This document shows, piece after piece, positions 17,123-26,226 of a stretch of 64,000 nt of DNA. Within the stretch, counting starts at the first letter, position 1. Every line of letters begins with the position of its first letter. Origin of the DNA: Oceanobacillus saliphilus (GTDB lineage Bacteria > Bacillota > Bacilli > Bacillales > Amphibacillaceae). A program made the position numbers and the translations under genes. The stretch is taken from contig NZ_JALCZU010000005.1 of NCBI RefSeq assembly GCF_023522835.1, positions 62,001 to 126,000 of the forward strand, in the 5' to 3' direction. Under the pieces are notes generated by a model. The model searched no databases. It saw only the letters and a program-made list of their open reading frames with translations, and was not told where the DNA came from.

Positions 17123-17896
17123 ATGAATATTTATGTATTATTGAAAAAGACATTTGATACAGAGGAAAAAATATCCGTTTCAGGTGGAAGAATTGAAGAT
17201 GACGCTGCTGAATTCATTATAAATCCTTATGATGAATACGCTGTGGAAGAGGCCATTAACCAGCGCGATGCACACGGTGGAGAAATTACAGTGGTTACCG
17301 TTGGGGATGAAGGTTCTGAAAAACAATTGCGTACCGCTTTGGCAATGGGTGTAGACAAAGCTGTACTGATCAATACGGAAGAAGATGTTGAAGAGGGTGA
17401 TCAGTTTACAACAGCTAAAATTCTTGAAGCCTTTTTTGAAGGGAAAGAGGTAGATTTAATCCTTGCAGGAAATGTGGCTATTGACGAGGCAAGTGGTCAG
17501 GTAGGCCCAAGATTGGCAGAGCTTTTAGGATTTCCATATGTATCTACCATTACAAGTCTGAAAATTGATGGTGATAGTGCAGTTATCGAAAAAGATGTTG
17601 AAGGTGATGTGGAAATTGTGGAAACAAGTCTTCCACTGCTGGTCACCTGTCAACAAGGTTTAAATGAGCCTCGCTATCCGTCTCTACCAGGAATAATGAA
17701 AGCGAAAAAGAAACCATTGGATGAGTTGGAACTGGACGACCTGGATTTGGATGAAGATGATGTAGAACCAAAAACGAAGACGATAGATATCTTTTTGCCA
17801 CCTGAAAAAGAATCTGGAAGAGTGCTAGAAGGTGACATAGCGGATCAGGTTAAAGAATTGGTTTCTCTTCTTAAAAACGATAAAAAAGTACTGTAA
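17123..17896 (+). CDS. etfB: Electron transfer flavoprotein beta subunit
   Basis: The 257-residue subunit pairs with EtfA to carry electrons from acyl-CoA dehydrogenases to the respiratory chain. It has the ETF beta AMP-binding fold, with the VTVGDEG segment, the LAGNVAIDEASGQVGPRLAE recognition region and the TCQQGLNEPRYPSLPGIMKA loop. A TTG at 17108 extends the frame, but ATG 17123 (MNIYVLLKKTFDTEEK) has GGGAGG at the right distance. The etfA start follows 27 bases after its stop. Confidence 0.95.
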   Translation: MNIYVLLKKTFDTEEKISVSGGRIEDDAAEFIINPYDEYAVEEAINQRDAHGGEITVVTVGDEGSEKQLRTALAMGVDKAVLINTEEDVEEGDQFTTAKILEAFFEGKEVDLILAGNVAIDEASGQVGPRLAELLGFPYVSTITSLKIDGDSAVIEKDVEGDVEIVETSLPLLVTCQQGLNEPRYPSLPGIMKAKKKPLDELELDDLDLDEDDVEPKTKTIDIFLPPEKESGRVLEGDIADQVKELVSLLKNDKKVL

Positions 17897-17923
17897 AGAC
17901 ACACTGGTGAAAGGAGCAATGAG

Positions 17924-18895
17924 ATGAGTGATAAAATATTGGTTATTGGTGAAGCAAGAGAAGGAGAATTACGTAATGTTTCATTCGAAGCTGTAGCTGC
18001 TGCGAAAAAAATCAACTCAGATGCTGAAATAGTTGGAGTGATTGTTGGAGAAGGCAGTCTGGAGGGTTTGGGGAAAGAATTGATTCATTACGGAGCGGAT
18101 CGGGTTACGACTGTATCTCACGAAAAATTGAAAACGTACACATCTGAAGGATACGGACAGGCTATTTTAGCAGTCGTTAATGATGAGTCTCCAAGTGGTA
18201 TCGTGATGGGACATACATCAATTGGAAAGGATTTAACTCCAAAACTTGCCAGTAAATTGCAGACGGGACTGATATCGGATGCTATTGATATTGAGCTGGA
18301 TAATAATCAGCCTGTGTTCATTCGTCCAATTTATTCAGGTAAAGCATTTGAAAAGAAAATTATCACAAATGGCATAACATTTGTAACGATACGTCCGAAT
18401 AATATCCCGCCACTTGAAAAAGATGAAGCACGTACTGGTGAAATCAATTCAAAGTCAGTCGATGTTGCAGATATTCGAACAATTATAAAAGAAGTTATCC
18501 GTAAAGCATCCAAAGGTGTTGACCTATCCGAAGCAAATGTTATTGTTGCCGGGGGACGCGGAGTAAAAAGTGAAGAAGGCTTTAAACCTTTGTACGAGCT
18601 TGCCGAAGTGCTGGGTGGAGCAGTTGGCGCTTCTCGTGGTGCGTGTGATGCCGAATACTGTGATTACGCTCTTCAGATTGGGCAAACAGGGAAGGTAGTT
18701 ACCCCTGACTTGTATATTGCAGTGGGAATATCAGGTGCTATCCAGCATCTGGCCGGAATGTCCAACTCAAAAGTAATTGTTGCAATCAATAAAGATCCGG
18801 AATCAAATATTTTCAATGTAGCGGATTACGGGATTGTCGGAGACTTATTCGAAGTAATTCCATTGCTTATTGAAGAAATCAAGAAAATTAAATAA
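17924..18895 (+). CDS. etfA: Electron transfer flavoprotein alpha subunit
   Basis: The 323-residue FAD-binding subunit has an N-terminal alpha/beta domain and a C-terminal FAD domain with GGRGVKS, GASRGACDAEYC, QIGQTGKVV and the VAINKDPESNIFNVADYGIVGD signature. It forms the heterodimer with EtfB that accepts electrons from acyl-CoA dehydrogenase. ATG 17924 follows AAAGGAGC. It is the last gene of the fadR operon and is followed by a strong terminator. Confidence 0.96.
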   Translation: MSDKILVIGEAREGELRNVSFEAVAAAKKINSDAEIVGVIVGEGSLEGLGKELIHYGADRVTTVSHEKLKTYTSEGYGQAILAVVNDESPSGIVMGHTSIGKDLTPKLASKLQTGLISDAIDIELDNNQPVFIRPIYSGKAFEKKIITNGITFVTIRPNNIPPLEKDEARTGEINSKSVDVADIRTIIKEVIRKASKGVDLSEANVIVAGGRGVKSEEGFKPLYELAEVLGGAVGASRGACDAEYCDYALQIGQTGKVVTPDLYIAVGISGAIQHLAGMSNSKVIVAINKDPESNIFNVADYGIVGDLFEVIPLLIEEIKKIK

Positions 18896-18898
18896 GCC

Positions 18899-18934
18899 AA
18901 AATGACCTGATGAAACAAGCAGGTCATTTTTATT
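18899..18934 (+). terminator. Terminator of the fadR-fadB-etfBA operon
   Basis: AATGACCTG (18901-18909) pairs with CAGGTCATT (18920-18928), followed by TTTATT. Confidence 0.85.
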
Positions 18935-18952
18935 CACTACAGTACAAACTCA

Positions 18953-19077
18953 TCCGACTTAGGCTAAAAACGCCTGTCGGAAGCATTCGATACTCCAAGC
19001 TTGAACTACATGCGCATTGGAGTCATTTGCTTCCATTCGTTTCTGACTGTCACCATCCTTTTGGGAACGAACAGGAG
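18953..19077. repeat. Structured palindromic stretch between etfA and trxA
   Basis: Three successive foldable units occur. The first is CCGAC..AGGC with GCCT..GTCGG. The second is a nested pair, GGAAGCA/TGCTTCC enclosing ACTCCAA/TTGGAGT. The third is TTCGTTT/GAACGAA. It ends with AGGAGGTATAAG, which looks like a ribosome binding site but has no ORF after it. No coding potential was found; a structured RNA or a palindromic repeat is possible. Confidence 0.55.
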
Positions 19078-19091
19078 GTATAAGCAAACTA

Positions 19092-19121
19092 TTAGGAAGA
19101 ATATCCGTCCGATGATATACT
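19092..19121 (+). promoter_or_regulatory. Probable promoter of trxA
   Basis: An extended -10, TGATATACT (19113-19121), is preceded by TTAGGA at 18 bases. The -35 is poor but the TG extension compensates. It lies 47 bases before the trxA start. Confidence 0.4.
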
Positions 19122-19167
19122 CATACTAAGCTTCAATTAATATGGAATTTTTAGGAGGTATAAAATA

Positions 19168-19482
19168 GTGGCTATTAAAAATGTAACTGACCAGAATTTC
19201 GCTGAAGAAACATCAAAAGGGCTAGTATTGGCTGACTTTTGGGCTCCTTGGTGTGGACCTTGTAAAATGATTGCTCCGGTATTGGAAGAAATCGATGGAG
19301 AAATGGAAGAAAAAGTTCAAATCGTAAAATTGGATGTTGATGAAAACCAGGAAACAGCTGGTAAGTTTGGTGTAATGAGCATTCCTACTTTGCTTTTGTT
19401 CAAAGATGGCAATGTGGTTGATCAGGTTATCGGTTTCCAACCAAAAGAAGCATTAACGGATTTAATCAATAAACATGCTTAA
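19168..19482 (+). CDS. trxA: Thioredoxin
   Basis: The 104-residue cytoplasmic disulphide reductase has the active site WCGPC at Cys29-Cys32, the cis-Pro in MSIPTLLLF and the usual thioredoxin length, so it should be functional. Translation starts at GTG 19168, 9 bases after AGGAGG. It stands alone between the etf operon and uvrC, as in B. subtilis, where it has its own promoters. Confidence 0.96.
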   Translation: MAIKNVTDQNFAEETSKGLVLADFWAPWCGPCKMIAPVLEEIDGEMEEKVQIVKLDVDENQETAGKFGVMSIPTLLLFKDGNVVDQVIGFQPKEALTDLINKHA

Positions 19483-19489
19483 TAAAAAT

Positions 19490-19519
19490 TTGTGAATCGA
19501 TACATGTAACGTGTATAAT
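19490..19519 (+). promoter_or_regulatory. Candidate promoter upstream of uvrC
   Basis: TTGTGA (19490-19495), an 18-base spacer and a perfect TATAAT (19514-19519). It lies between the trxA stop and the terminator-like hairpin at 19533-19569. Confidence 0.5.
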
Positions 19520-19532
19520 ATGAAGAAAACCA

Positions 19533-19569
19533 AAAAATCCCTTGTTGCTGATGTAACAAGGGATTTTCT
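19533..19569 (+). terminator. Terminator or attenuator between trxA and uvrC
   Basis: AAAATCCCTTGTT pairs perfectly with AACAAGGGATTTT (13 bp, loop about 7), followed by CTG rather than a long T run. It would end trxA transcripts. It also lies just downstream of the candidate uvrC promoter and 25 bases before the uvrC start. Confidence 0.7.
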
Positions 19570-19593
19570 GGGGATTAAAAGGATTTGAAATGG

Positions 19594-21372
19594 ATGAATG
19601 AAAAAATAGAGGGGAAGCTGGCGGTTTTGCCTGCACAGCCAGGCTGTTACTTCATGAAAGACAGACACGGTAAAATCATATATGTCGGTAAATCCAAGAT
19701 GCTTAAGAACCGGGTCCGTTCTTACTTCAGGGGAGCAAATGATCGAAAGACACAACGTCTTGTGCAGGAAATTGATGACTTTGAATACTTTGTTACTTCA
19801 TCTGAAGTGGAAGCTCTAATTCTTGAAATGAACCTCATTAAAAAGCATGATCCAAAATATAATGTCATGCTGAAAGATGATAAAAGCTATCCATACCTAA
19901 AAATAACTTCAGAAAGACATCCCCGGTTGCTGATTACCCGTAAGCTAAAGAAAGATAAAGGAAAGTATTTCGGGCCTTATCCAAATGTAATTGCTGCCAG
20001 GGAGACCAAAAAATTACTTGATCGTCTGTACCCGTTAAGGAAATGCAACAATCCACCTGGACGACCATGCTTATATTATCATATGCATCAATGCATGGCA
20101 TGTAGCGAAAACCCTCCTTCTGTACAGGAATATCAAACTATCGTTCAGGAAATCACATCATTCCTACATGGTGGGTATAAGGAGATCAGAAAAAACCTTA
20201 CCAATAGAATGTTTGAAGCAAGTGAACAGTTGAATTTTGAACGTGCACAAGAATTACGTGATCAGATTCAACATATAGAAGCAGTTATGGAACAGCAAAA
20301 GATGACAATGAACGACCTTGTAGATAGAGATATATTTGGTTACAGTTATGATAAAGGTTGGATGTGTGTCCAGGTATTCTTCATCCGTCAGGGGAAACTG
20401 ATAGAGAGGGACGTTACCGTTTTCCCGTTTTTTGATGATCACGGAGAATCATTCCTCAGCTTTATTGGCCGTTTTTATTTGCATGAAAATCATCTGAAGC
20501 CAAAGCAAGTCCTTGTTCCAATTGGCACGAATACGGAGATGCTGGAGGGGCTTCTCGAGATTAATGTGCATACACCACTTCGGGGAAGAAAGAAAGAGCT
20601 AGTGGAACTGGCAACCAAAAATGCAAAGATCGCACTGAATGAAAAGTTCCAACTAGTCGAACGCAATGAAGAACGTACCATTAAGGCCGTAGAGGATCTG
20701 GGAGAAAGATTGAACATTGAAATCCCGCACCGAATTGAGGCATTTGATAATTCCAATATTCAAGGTACAGATCCCGTATCAGCGATGATCGTTTTTGAAG
20801 ATGGAAAACCAAATAAAAAAGAATACCGTAAATATAAAATTAGAAATGTAAAAGGACCTGATGACTATGAGACGATGCGAGAAGTTATTCGCAGAAGATA
20901 TTCAAGGGTATTGAAAGAAAACCTTCCATTGCCTGATTTGATTATGGTTGATGGTGGAAAGGGTCAGATGTCCGCTGCATTGGATGTGCTCGAAAATGAA
21001 TTGGGACTGGACATTCCACTTGCAGGCCTTGCAAAAGACGATAAACATAAAACGAGTGAGCTATTATACGGTTCCCCTCCTGAAGTTGTTCCTCTGGAGA
21101 GGCAATCACAGGAATTTTATCTTGTACAACGTATACAGGATGAAGTGCATCGATTCGCCATCACGTTTCACCGCCAACTTCGTGGAAAGAGCCTGTTCCA
21201 GTCTGAATTAGATAAAATAACTGGTATCGGTGAAAAGAGAAAAAAACTCTTGCTTACCCATTTTAGATCCGTATCTGAAATTAAGAAGGCTTCGATATCT
21301 GATATTACGAAACTTGGAATTCCAAAAAACACAGCAAATGCCATTCTTGACCATCTGAGAGAAGAAGAATAG
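19594..21372 (+). CDS. uvrC: UvrABC excinuclease subunit C
   Basis: The 592-residue nuclease makes both incisions in nucleotide excision repair. It has an N-terminal GIY-YIG nuclease for the 3' cut ([15 protein letters not shown]), a UvrB-binding UVR helix ([16 protein letters not shown]), the RNase H-like C-terminal endonuclease for the 5' cut ([21 protein letters not shown]) and a final HhH2 domain. ATG 19594 gives the family N-terminus; a TTG at 19585 is too close to AAAGGA. The segment [13 protein letters not shown] lacks the proline of the B. subtilis QCLAPC motif. Confidence 0.95.
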   Translation: MNEKIEGKLAVLPAQPGCYFMKDRHGKIIYVGKSKMLKNRVRSYFRGANDRKTQRLVQEIDDFEYFVTSSEVEALILEMNLIKKHDPKYNVMLKDDKSYPYLKITSERHPRLLITRKLKKDKGKYFGPYPNVIAARETKKLLDRLYPLRKCNNPPGRPCLYYHMHQCMACSENPPSVQEYQTIVQEITSFLHGGYKEIRKNLTNRMFEASEQLNFERAQELRDQIQHIEAVMEQQKMTMNDLVDRDIFGYSYDKGWMCVQVFFIRQGKLIERDVTVFPFFDDHGESFLSFIGRFYLHENHLKPKQVLVPIGTNTEMLEGLLEINVHTPLRGRKKELVELATKNAKIALNEKFQLVERNEERTIKAVEDLGERLNIEIPHRIEAFDNSNIQGTDPVSAMIVFEDGKPNKKEYRKYKIRNVKGPDDYETMREVIRRRYSRVLKENLPLPDLIMVDGGKGQMSAALDVLENELGLDIPLAGLAKDDKHKTSELLYGSPPEVVPLERQSQEFYLVQRIQDEVHRFAITFHRQLRGKSLFQSELDKITGIGEKRKKLLLTHFRSVSEIKKASISDITKLGIPKNTANAILDHLREEE

Positions 21373-21374
21373 AA

Positions 21375-21417
21375 AAAGGGCAGAAGTTCACTCTAATGAA
21401 ACTTCTGCCCTTTTATC
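21375..21417. terminator. Bidirectional terminator between uvrC and yslB
   Basis: AAAAGGGCAGAAGTT pairs with AACTTCTGCCCTTTT, with an A-rich 5' flank and T-rich 3' flank, between converging genes. Confidence 0.85.
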
Positions 21418-21433
21418 TATTCTAAGAAAATCA

Positions 21434-21871
21434 TCAATCCGTGAATACAACTGAAAACTCAATCTGATTAATTCGGTGATTTATCTCTTCGACACATTCA
21501 CATTCTATCCCCTCAACCGACTGGACAGCTTCTGACAGAAAACCGGATTCCATTCGGAACTCTGTGTCAATAGGAGCCTTTAACCGCAATACGATAGAGT
21601 CGGATAATAAATGGAAAATTAATTCCTTTCTCTTTCGTTTAACGAGCTCAAGTTTTCCCCAGCCCAATTTATCAAATAAATGATATATATCTTCTATTGT
21701 ATTGAAATCAAATTTTCTCGCCAGGCTCTTTCCCATAAAATAGAGAAGAGTATTTTTCTCCTGACCAAGCAATTCCGGTAAGGTCACATAACGCAGGATG
21801 TCATAACCCGCCCCTGTGGTATTCAATTCTTCCAGATGTGATAATTCCAATCCTTGATGCTTTTTTGACAT
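21434..21871 (-). CDS. yslB: DUF2507 family protein YslB
   Basis: The 145-residue cytosolic protein matches the YslB family, with conserved patterns GAGYDILRYVTLPELLGQ, YFMGKSLARKF and the C-terminal ESGFLSEAVQ helix. The fold resembles ligand-binding V4R/NO-signalling domains, but the function in Bacillus is not established. ATG 21871 is preferred over ATG 21880 because GGAAAGGA is correctly spaced for it. It is divergent from sdhCAB, as seen near sdh in other bacilli. Confidence 0.85.
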   Translation of the reverse strand: MSKKHQGLELSHLEELNTTGAGYDILRYVTLPELLGQEKNTLLYFMGKSLARKFDFNTIEDIYHLFDKLGWGKLELVKRKRKELIFHLLSDSIVLRLKAPIDTEFRMESGFLSEAVQSVEGIECECVEEINHRINQIEFSVVFTD

Positions 21872-22036
21872 CCTATTCATCCTTTCCTACATACATTTCC
21901 CATCGTCGGAAAACGAGCTATCCCATTACTTATATTATCTATTTAAATCAGGCAATAATCAAGTATTCTCGTATTTTTTCTAAGTGGGTCTATTATTCTA
22001 ATACAATCAAACTATAAAATTAGTAGTGAAGTTTTC

Positions 22037-22065
22037 TTGACGCTTTTAATAGTAAGAAGTACAAT
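22037..22065 (+). promoter_or_regulatory. Sigma-A promoter of sdhCAB
   Basis: TTGACG (22037-22042), a 17-base spacer and TACAAT (22060-22065), leaving an untranslated leader of about 110 bases. Confidence 0.85.
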
Positions 22066-22113
22066 AAATATGTTACAAATTTGTGCTATTTTAAAAAGTT
22101 ACGCTATTTAGCA

Positions 22114-22127
22114 TAAAAGCGCTTCAC
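22114..22127 (+). promoter_or_regulatory. Possible cre-like palindrome in the sdh leader
   Basis: TAAAAGCGCTTCAC contains the palindromic cre centre AAGCGCTT, 50 bases after the -10, where bound CcpA could block elongation. It departs from the cre consensus at several outer positions, so it is only a candidate. Confidence 0.25.
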
Positions 22128-22181
22128 TTTTTTTAATAGGCTACATAACTCATAATATGAACTAGACTAAGGGGGGTAAAC

Positions 22182-22802
22182 ATGGCAGAGCAACGTGAGT
22201 TTTTTTACAGAAGACTGCATTCATTTTTAGGTGTTGTTCCAATCGGTATTTTCTTGGTGCAGCATTTAATAGTGAATCATTTTGCTGTGTATGGAGAAGA
22301 AAGTTTTAACCAGGCAGCAGGATTTATGGGAGGGCTTCCATTTGTACTGTTGTTGGAAATATTCGTAATCTATCTGCCGATTTTGTTTCATGCAATTTTA
22401 GGGGTATATATTGTTTTCACTGCAAGAAACAATGTAAGCAGATATGGATTCTTCCGTAACTGGATGTTCAAAATTCAACGTATTACCGGGATTATCACGC
22501 TCATATTCATCGTATGGCATGTATTTGAGACACGTGTTCAAATCGGTCTCGGCAATGCAGAGGCTAACTACAGCCTAATGGAAGGTATTTTAACCAATCC
22601 ATTTATGTTCTGGTTCTACGTTATCGGTGTAATATCTACCGTATTCCACTTTGCGAACGGTCTGTGGAGTTTCTTAGTTACATGGGGAATTACGCAATCT
22701 CCTAAATCACAACGAATTTCTTCGTATGCTTGTATCGGAGTGTTTTTTGCGGTCAGCTACCTGGGAATTAGAACACTAATCAAATTTGCGTATGGTGTTT
22801 AA
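22182..22802 (+). CDS. sdhC: Succinate dehydrogenase cytochrome b558 subunit
   Basis: The 206-residue membrane anchor has five transmembrane helices. It binds two haems and menaquinone and holds SdhAB on the inner face of the membrane. Candidate haem-ligand His residues occur in FYRRLHSFLG, IFLVQHLIVNHF, LFHAILG and IVWHVFETR, as in the B. subtilis protein. There is no separate SdhD, as usual in Bacillus. ATG 22182 follows GGGGGG. It is the first gene of sdhCAB. Confidence 0.95.
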   Translation: MAEQREFFYRRLHSFLGVVPIGIFLVQHLIVNHFAVYGEESFNQAAGFMGGLPFVLLLEIFVIYLPILFHAILGVYIVFTARNNVSRYGFFRNWMFKIQRITGIITLIFIVWHVFETRVQIGLGNAEANYSLMEGILTNPFMFWFYVIGVISTVFHFANGLWSFLVTWGITQSPKSQRISSYACIGVFFAVSYLGIRTLIKFAYGV

Positions 22803-22830
22803 TAGAAAGAGAAGGAGTGAGTAAAGCAAA

Positions 22831-24582
22831 ATGAATAATCGTAAAGTCGCTGTTGTCGGTGGAGGATTAGCTGGGTTAATGGCAGCTATAAAAGCAGCCG
22901 AAGCAGGCGTTAAAGTAGATCTATTTTCTATCGTTCCTGTTAAACGCTCTCACTCTGTATGTGCTCAAGGTGGTATTAATGGAGCGGTAAATACAAAAGG
23001 GGAAGGAGATTCTCCTTGGCTCCACTTTGATGATACAGTGTATGGTGGGGACTTCCTGGCTAACCAGCCACAAGTAAAAGCTATGTGTGATGCAGCTCCA
23101 GGTATTATACATATGTTTGATCGTATGGGTGTTATGTTCAACCGTACGCCGGAAGGGTTACTGGACTTCCGTCGTTTTGGTGGTACACAGATGCACCGTA
23201 CAGCATATGCAGGGGCAACAACGGGTCAGCAGTTATTATATGCACTTGATGAACAAGTACGTCGTTTTGAAGTGGAAGGCCTCGTTACGAAATATGAAGG
23301 TTGGGAATTCCTGCAGGCAGTAATTGATGAAAATGGTGTTGGTAGAGGAATTGTTGCCCAAGATATTAAAACACATGAAATTAAAGCGTTTCGTTCTGAT
23401 GCAACCATCTTTGCTACTGGTGGACCAGGAATCATATTCGGAAAATCAACAAACTCGATGATCAATACGGGTTCTGCTGCAAGTATCCTTTATCAGCAAG
23501 GTGCTAAGTATGCAAATGGTGAATTTATCCAAATTCATCCAACAGCTATTCCTGGTGACGATAAACTGCGTCTCATGAGTGAATCTGCTCGTGGGGAAGG
23601 CGGACGTATATGGACATACAAAGACGGTGAACCATGGTACTTCCTGGAGGAAAAATATCCTGCATACGGTAACTTGGTGCCGCGTGATATTGCAACACGT
23701 GAAATCTTTGATGTATGTGTCAACCAAAAACTTGGTATTAATGGTGAAAATATGGTCTATCTTGACCTTTCCCATAAAGATCCTAAGGAACTTGATATCA
23801 AACTTGGTGGAATCATTGAAATCTATGAAAAATTTGTTGGGGAAGACCCACGCAAAGTTCCGATGAAAATATTCCCTGCTGTTCATTATTCCATGGGTGG
23901 ACTATGGGTTGATGACAGACAGATGACTAGCATTCCAGGGATTTTCGCGGCTGGAGAATGTGATTATTCACAGCATGGTGGCAACCGTCTTGGAGCCAAC
24001 TCATTGCTATCTGCAATTTACGGTGGTATGGTCGCTGGACCGAAAGCTATCGAGTATATTGATGGTCTTGATGTTCATGCAGAAGACCTTAGTGAAGAGC
24101 TATTCGAATCATTGGAAAAAGAAGAAAAAAATAGTTTTGAGCAATTAATGAACATGGAAGGTACCGAGAATGCCTACCAGATTCATAGGGAGCTTGGAGA
24201 ATGGATGACAGATAACGTTACCGTTGTCCGTGAAAATGCAAAACTTCTAAAAACGGATGAAAAAATCAAAGAGCTTCTCGACCGTTGGGATAATATCAAT
24301 ATTAATGATACGTCACGTTGGAGTAACCAGGGAGTTATGTTCACACGTCAGCTTAAAAACATGCTTCATTTGGCAAGGGTAATTACGATTGGAGCGTATA
24401 ATCGTAATGAAAGCCGTGGGGCTCATTACAAACCGGAATTCCCGGAACGTAATGACGAAGATTGGTTGAAAACAACGATTGCGGAATTCGATGCAGCGGC
24501 AAAATCTCCTGTATTCAGTTATGAGGAAATTGATGTATCGTTGATTCCACCGCGTAAACGTGATTACACAACAAAACACTAA
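22831..24582 (+). CDS. sdhA: Succinate dehydrogenase flavoprotein subunit
   Basis: The 583-residue catalytic subunit oxidises succinate to fumarate through covalent FAD, linking the TCA cycle with menaquinone reduction. It has the N-terminal dinucleotide fold VVGGGLAGLMAAI, the FAD-attachment region RSHSVCAQGGINGAV, the active-site HPTAIPGD and SESARGEGGR segments, and the capping HYSMGGLWVD. It is highly conserved against B. subtilis SdhA. ATG 22831 follows GAAGGAGTG; sdhB starts 16 bases after its stop. Confidence 0.97.
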   Translation: MNNRKVAVVGGGLAGLMAAIKAAEAGVKVDLFSIVPVKRSHSVCAQGGINGAVNTKGEGDSPWLHFDDTVYGGDFLANQPQVKAMCDAAPGIIHMFDRMGVMFNRTPEGLLDFRRFGGTQMHRTAYAGATTGQQLLYALDEQVRRFEVEGLVTKYEGWEFLQAVIDENGVGRGIVAQDIKTHEIKAFRSDATIFATGGPGIIFGKSTNSMINTGSAASILYQQGAKYANGEFIQIHPTAIPGDDKLRLMSESARGEGGRIWTYKDGEPWYFLEEKYPAYGNLVPRDIATREIFDVCVNQKLGINGENMVYLDLSHKDPKELDIKLGGIIEIYEKFVGEDPRKVPMKIFPAVHYSMGGLWVDDRQMTSIPGIFAAGECDYSQHGGNRLGANSLLSAIYGGMVAGPKAIEYIDGLDVHAEDLSEELFESLEKEEKNSFEQLMNMEGTENAYQIHRELGEWMTDNVTVVRENAKLLKTDEKIKELLDRWDNININDTSRWSNQGVMFTRQLKNMLHLARVITIGAYNRNESRGAHYKPEFPERNDEDWLKTTIAEFDAAAKSPVFSYEEIDVSLIPPRKRDYTTKH

Positions 24583-24598
24583 GGGGGAGTAACTAAAA

Positions 24599-25363
24599 AT
24601 GGCTGAACAAAGTAAAGTTACCTTTATTATAACTAGACAAGACGGCCCGGATTCTGCTCCTTATGAGGAAACGTTTGAAATTCCTTACCGACAAAATATG
24701 AACGTTATATCCGGTCTTATGGAAATCAGACAAAATCCTGTTAATGTAAAAGGAGAAAAAACAACTCCGGTAATGTGGGATATGAACTGTCTGGAAGAAG
24801 TTTGTGGAGCGTGCTCCATGGTGATCAATGGAACTGCCAGACAATCCTGTGCAGCTTTGGTAGATCAGTTGGAGCAGCCAATTCGTCTTGAACCAATGTC
24901 AACATTTCCGGTAGTACGTGATCTAATTGTAGACCGTGAGCGCATGTTTGATGCGTTGAAACAAGTAAAAGCATGGATTCCAATTGATGGTACGCATGAT
25001 TTGGGACCTGGACCTCGTATGCCTGAGAAAAAACGTCAATGGGCTTATGAACTATCTAAATGTATGACATGTGGTGTATGTTTGGAAGCTTGTCCAAATG
25101 TTAACGATAAATCAAACTTCATTGGACCTGCAGCAATTTCACAAGCGCGTCTGTTCAATGCGCATCCAACTGGTGAAATGAATGCAAGTGATCGTTTGAA
25201 TGGTTTGATGGAAGATGGCGGAATTGATGGATGTGGAAATTCACAGAACTGTGTTCAAGTTTGTCCAAAGGGAATTCCATTGACAACTTCTATTGCGGCA
25301 ATGAACCGTGCGACAAATATTCAGGCATTCAAAAACTTCTTTGGTAGTGACAGTACTCTATAA
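24599..25363 (+). CDS. sdhB: Succinate dehydrogenase iron-sulfur subunit
   Basis: The 254-residue subunit moves electrons from FAD to the haems of SdhC. The 2Fe-2S site is in MNCLEEVCGACSMVING plus a distal Cys (RQSCAAL). The second half carries CMTCGVCLEACP and CGNSQNCVQVCPKG for the 4Fe-4S and 3Fe-4S clusters. All cluster cysteines expected of the family appear present. It is the last gene of sdhCAB, followed by a strong terminator. Confidence 0.97.
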   Translation: MAEQSKVTFIITRQDGPDSAPYEETFEIPYRQNMNVISGLMEIRQNPVNVKGEKTTPVMWDMNCLEEVCGACSMVINGTARQSCAALVDQLEQPIRLEPMSTFPVVRDLIVDRERMFDALKQVKAWIPIDGTHDLGPGPRMPEKKRQWAYELSKCMTCGVCLEACPNVNDKSNFIGPAAISQARLFNAHPTGEMNASDRLNGLMEDGGIDGCGNSQNCVQVCPKGIPLTTSIAAMNRATNIQAFKNFFGSDSTL

Positions 25364-25379
25364 TTATAAGATTAATAGA

Positions 25380-25416
25380 TAGAATGACCCTTACCTTTAT
25401 AGGTTAGGGTCATTCT
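25380..25416 (+). terminator. Terminator of sdhCAB
   Basis: AGAATGACCCT.ACCT pairs with AGGT.AGGGTCATTCT, followed by TGT. Confidence 0.8.
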
Positions 25417-25449
25417 TGTAAAAGGCTGTTTTCTAGAAGATTAGTACTG

Positions 25450-25600
25450 TAATTACTGGCTCACGGATGCCTTTCTTCCTGTAGGAGTCTCTGTGTATTT
25501 TCCCGAGCTAGTAAGAAAATTTATCATTTAATATTCATACAATAGCTGAAATAACATTTGTAGATTCACCAATACGGATGAGCAGCGGGCGGTAATTTCT
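25450..25600. repeat. Family A repeat, truncated copy A2
   Basis: It retains only the right half of the hairpin module: GGCTCACGGATGCC, then GTAGGAGTCTC and GTGTATTTTCCCGAGCTAG (compare 509-556). AATAGCTGAAATAACAT and ATTCACCA follow, also shared with copy A1 (588-616). The left arm is missing, so the long stem cannot form. Confidence 0.65.
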
Positions 25601-25651
25601 CGAAAATACAAACCAATTTTTATACGAAGATGAAAAAAGGAGGAAAGGTAA

Positions 25652-26095
25652 TTGCGAAAGGTAAATTACATAGAAAATATGGAGCAGTGGCGTTCAGAAT
25701 TCAAATTTTATATTCCTGTAAAAGTTCGATTTTCTGAAACAGATATGTACGGCCATGTTAATAATGTATCTCCATTTATTTATTTTGAAGAAGCACGTAT
25801 TGACTATATCCAGCATACAGGACTAATGACAGATATGGTAAGTAAAGATGGAGCTGTTATCGTAGGAGATCTCCAATGCGATTATTTACAGCAAATCTAC
25901 TTTAATGAAAAATTAAAATTATATGTGAAGACAGATTCTGTTGGAAACTCCTCGTTTGACCTTCATTATATGGGGGTTAAAGAAAATGATGAAATTGCAT
26001 TTACCGGTCGTGGCAGAATGGTATATATCAACCCACAGACAGGTCGTCCCCAGCCATTGTCAGAGGAAAAGAAAAGGCTTCTCGTGGAAAATTAA
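25652..26095 (+). CDS. Acyl-CoA thioesterase, 4HBT hotdog family
   Basis: The 147-residue hotdog-fold protein has the 4HBT signature RFSETDMYGHVNNVSPFIYFEEAR, with Asp and His/Asn placed as in 4-hydroxybenzoyl-CoA thioesterase relatives. It probably hydrolyses an acyl-CoA, substrate unknown. TTG 25652 is taken as the start because AAGGAGG lies 8 bases upstream and the first ATG (25679) has no ribosome binding site. It occupies the place of ysmA, between sdhB and gerE, but identity with ysmA was not established. Confidence 0.82.
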   Translation: MRKVNYIENMEQWRSEFKFYIPVKVRFSETDMYGHVNNVSPFIYFEEARIDYIQHTGLMTDMVSKDGAVIVGDLQCDYLQQIYFNEKLKLYVKTDSVGNSSFDLHYMGVKENDEIAFTGRGRMVYINPQTGRPQPLSEEKKRLLVEN

Positions 26096-26189
26096 TTTAC
26101 AGAAAACGTGGTTGTTACGATGCCAATCGGTGCCAACCTTTGTTACATCTGCAGGTGATAAATGTATCCGTTCCTACCTGAAAAGACAA

Positions 26190-26226
26190 TTAAAACCGAC
26201 CCCCTGTTAAGGGAAGTCGGTTTTAT
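26190..26226. terminator. Bidirectional terminator between thioesterase gene and gerE
   Basis: AAAACCGAC..CCT pairs with AGG..GTCGGTTTT in the centre of a convergent gene pair. It touches the gerE stop codon. Confidence 0.8.

Noticed and set aside
19496-19513. LexA/SOS box in front of uvrC
   Set aside because: CGATACATGTAACG is only vaguely like CGAACRNRYGTTCG and breaks the conserved AAC/GTT positions.
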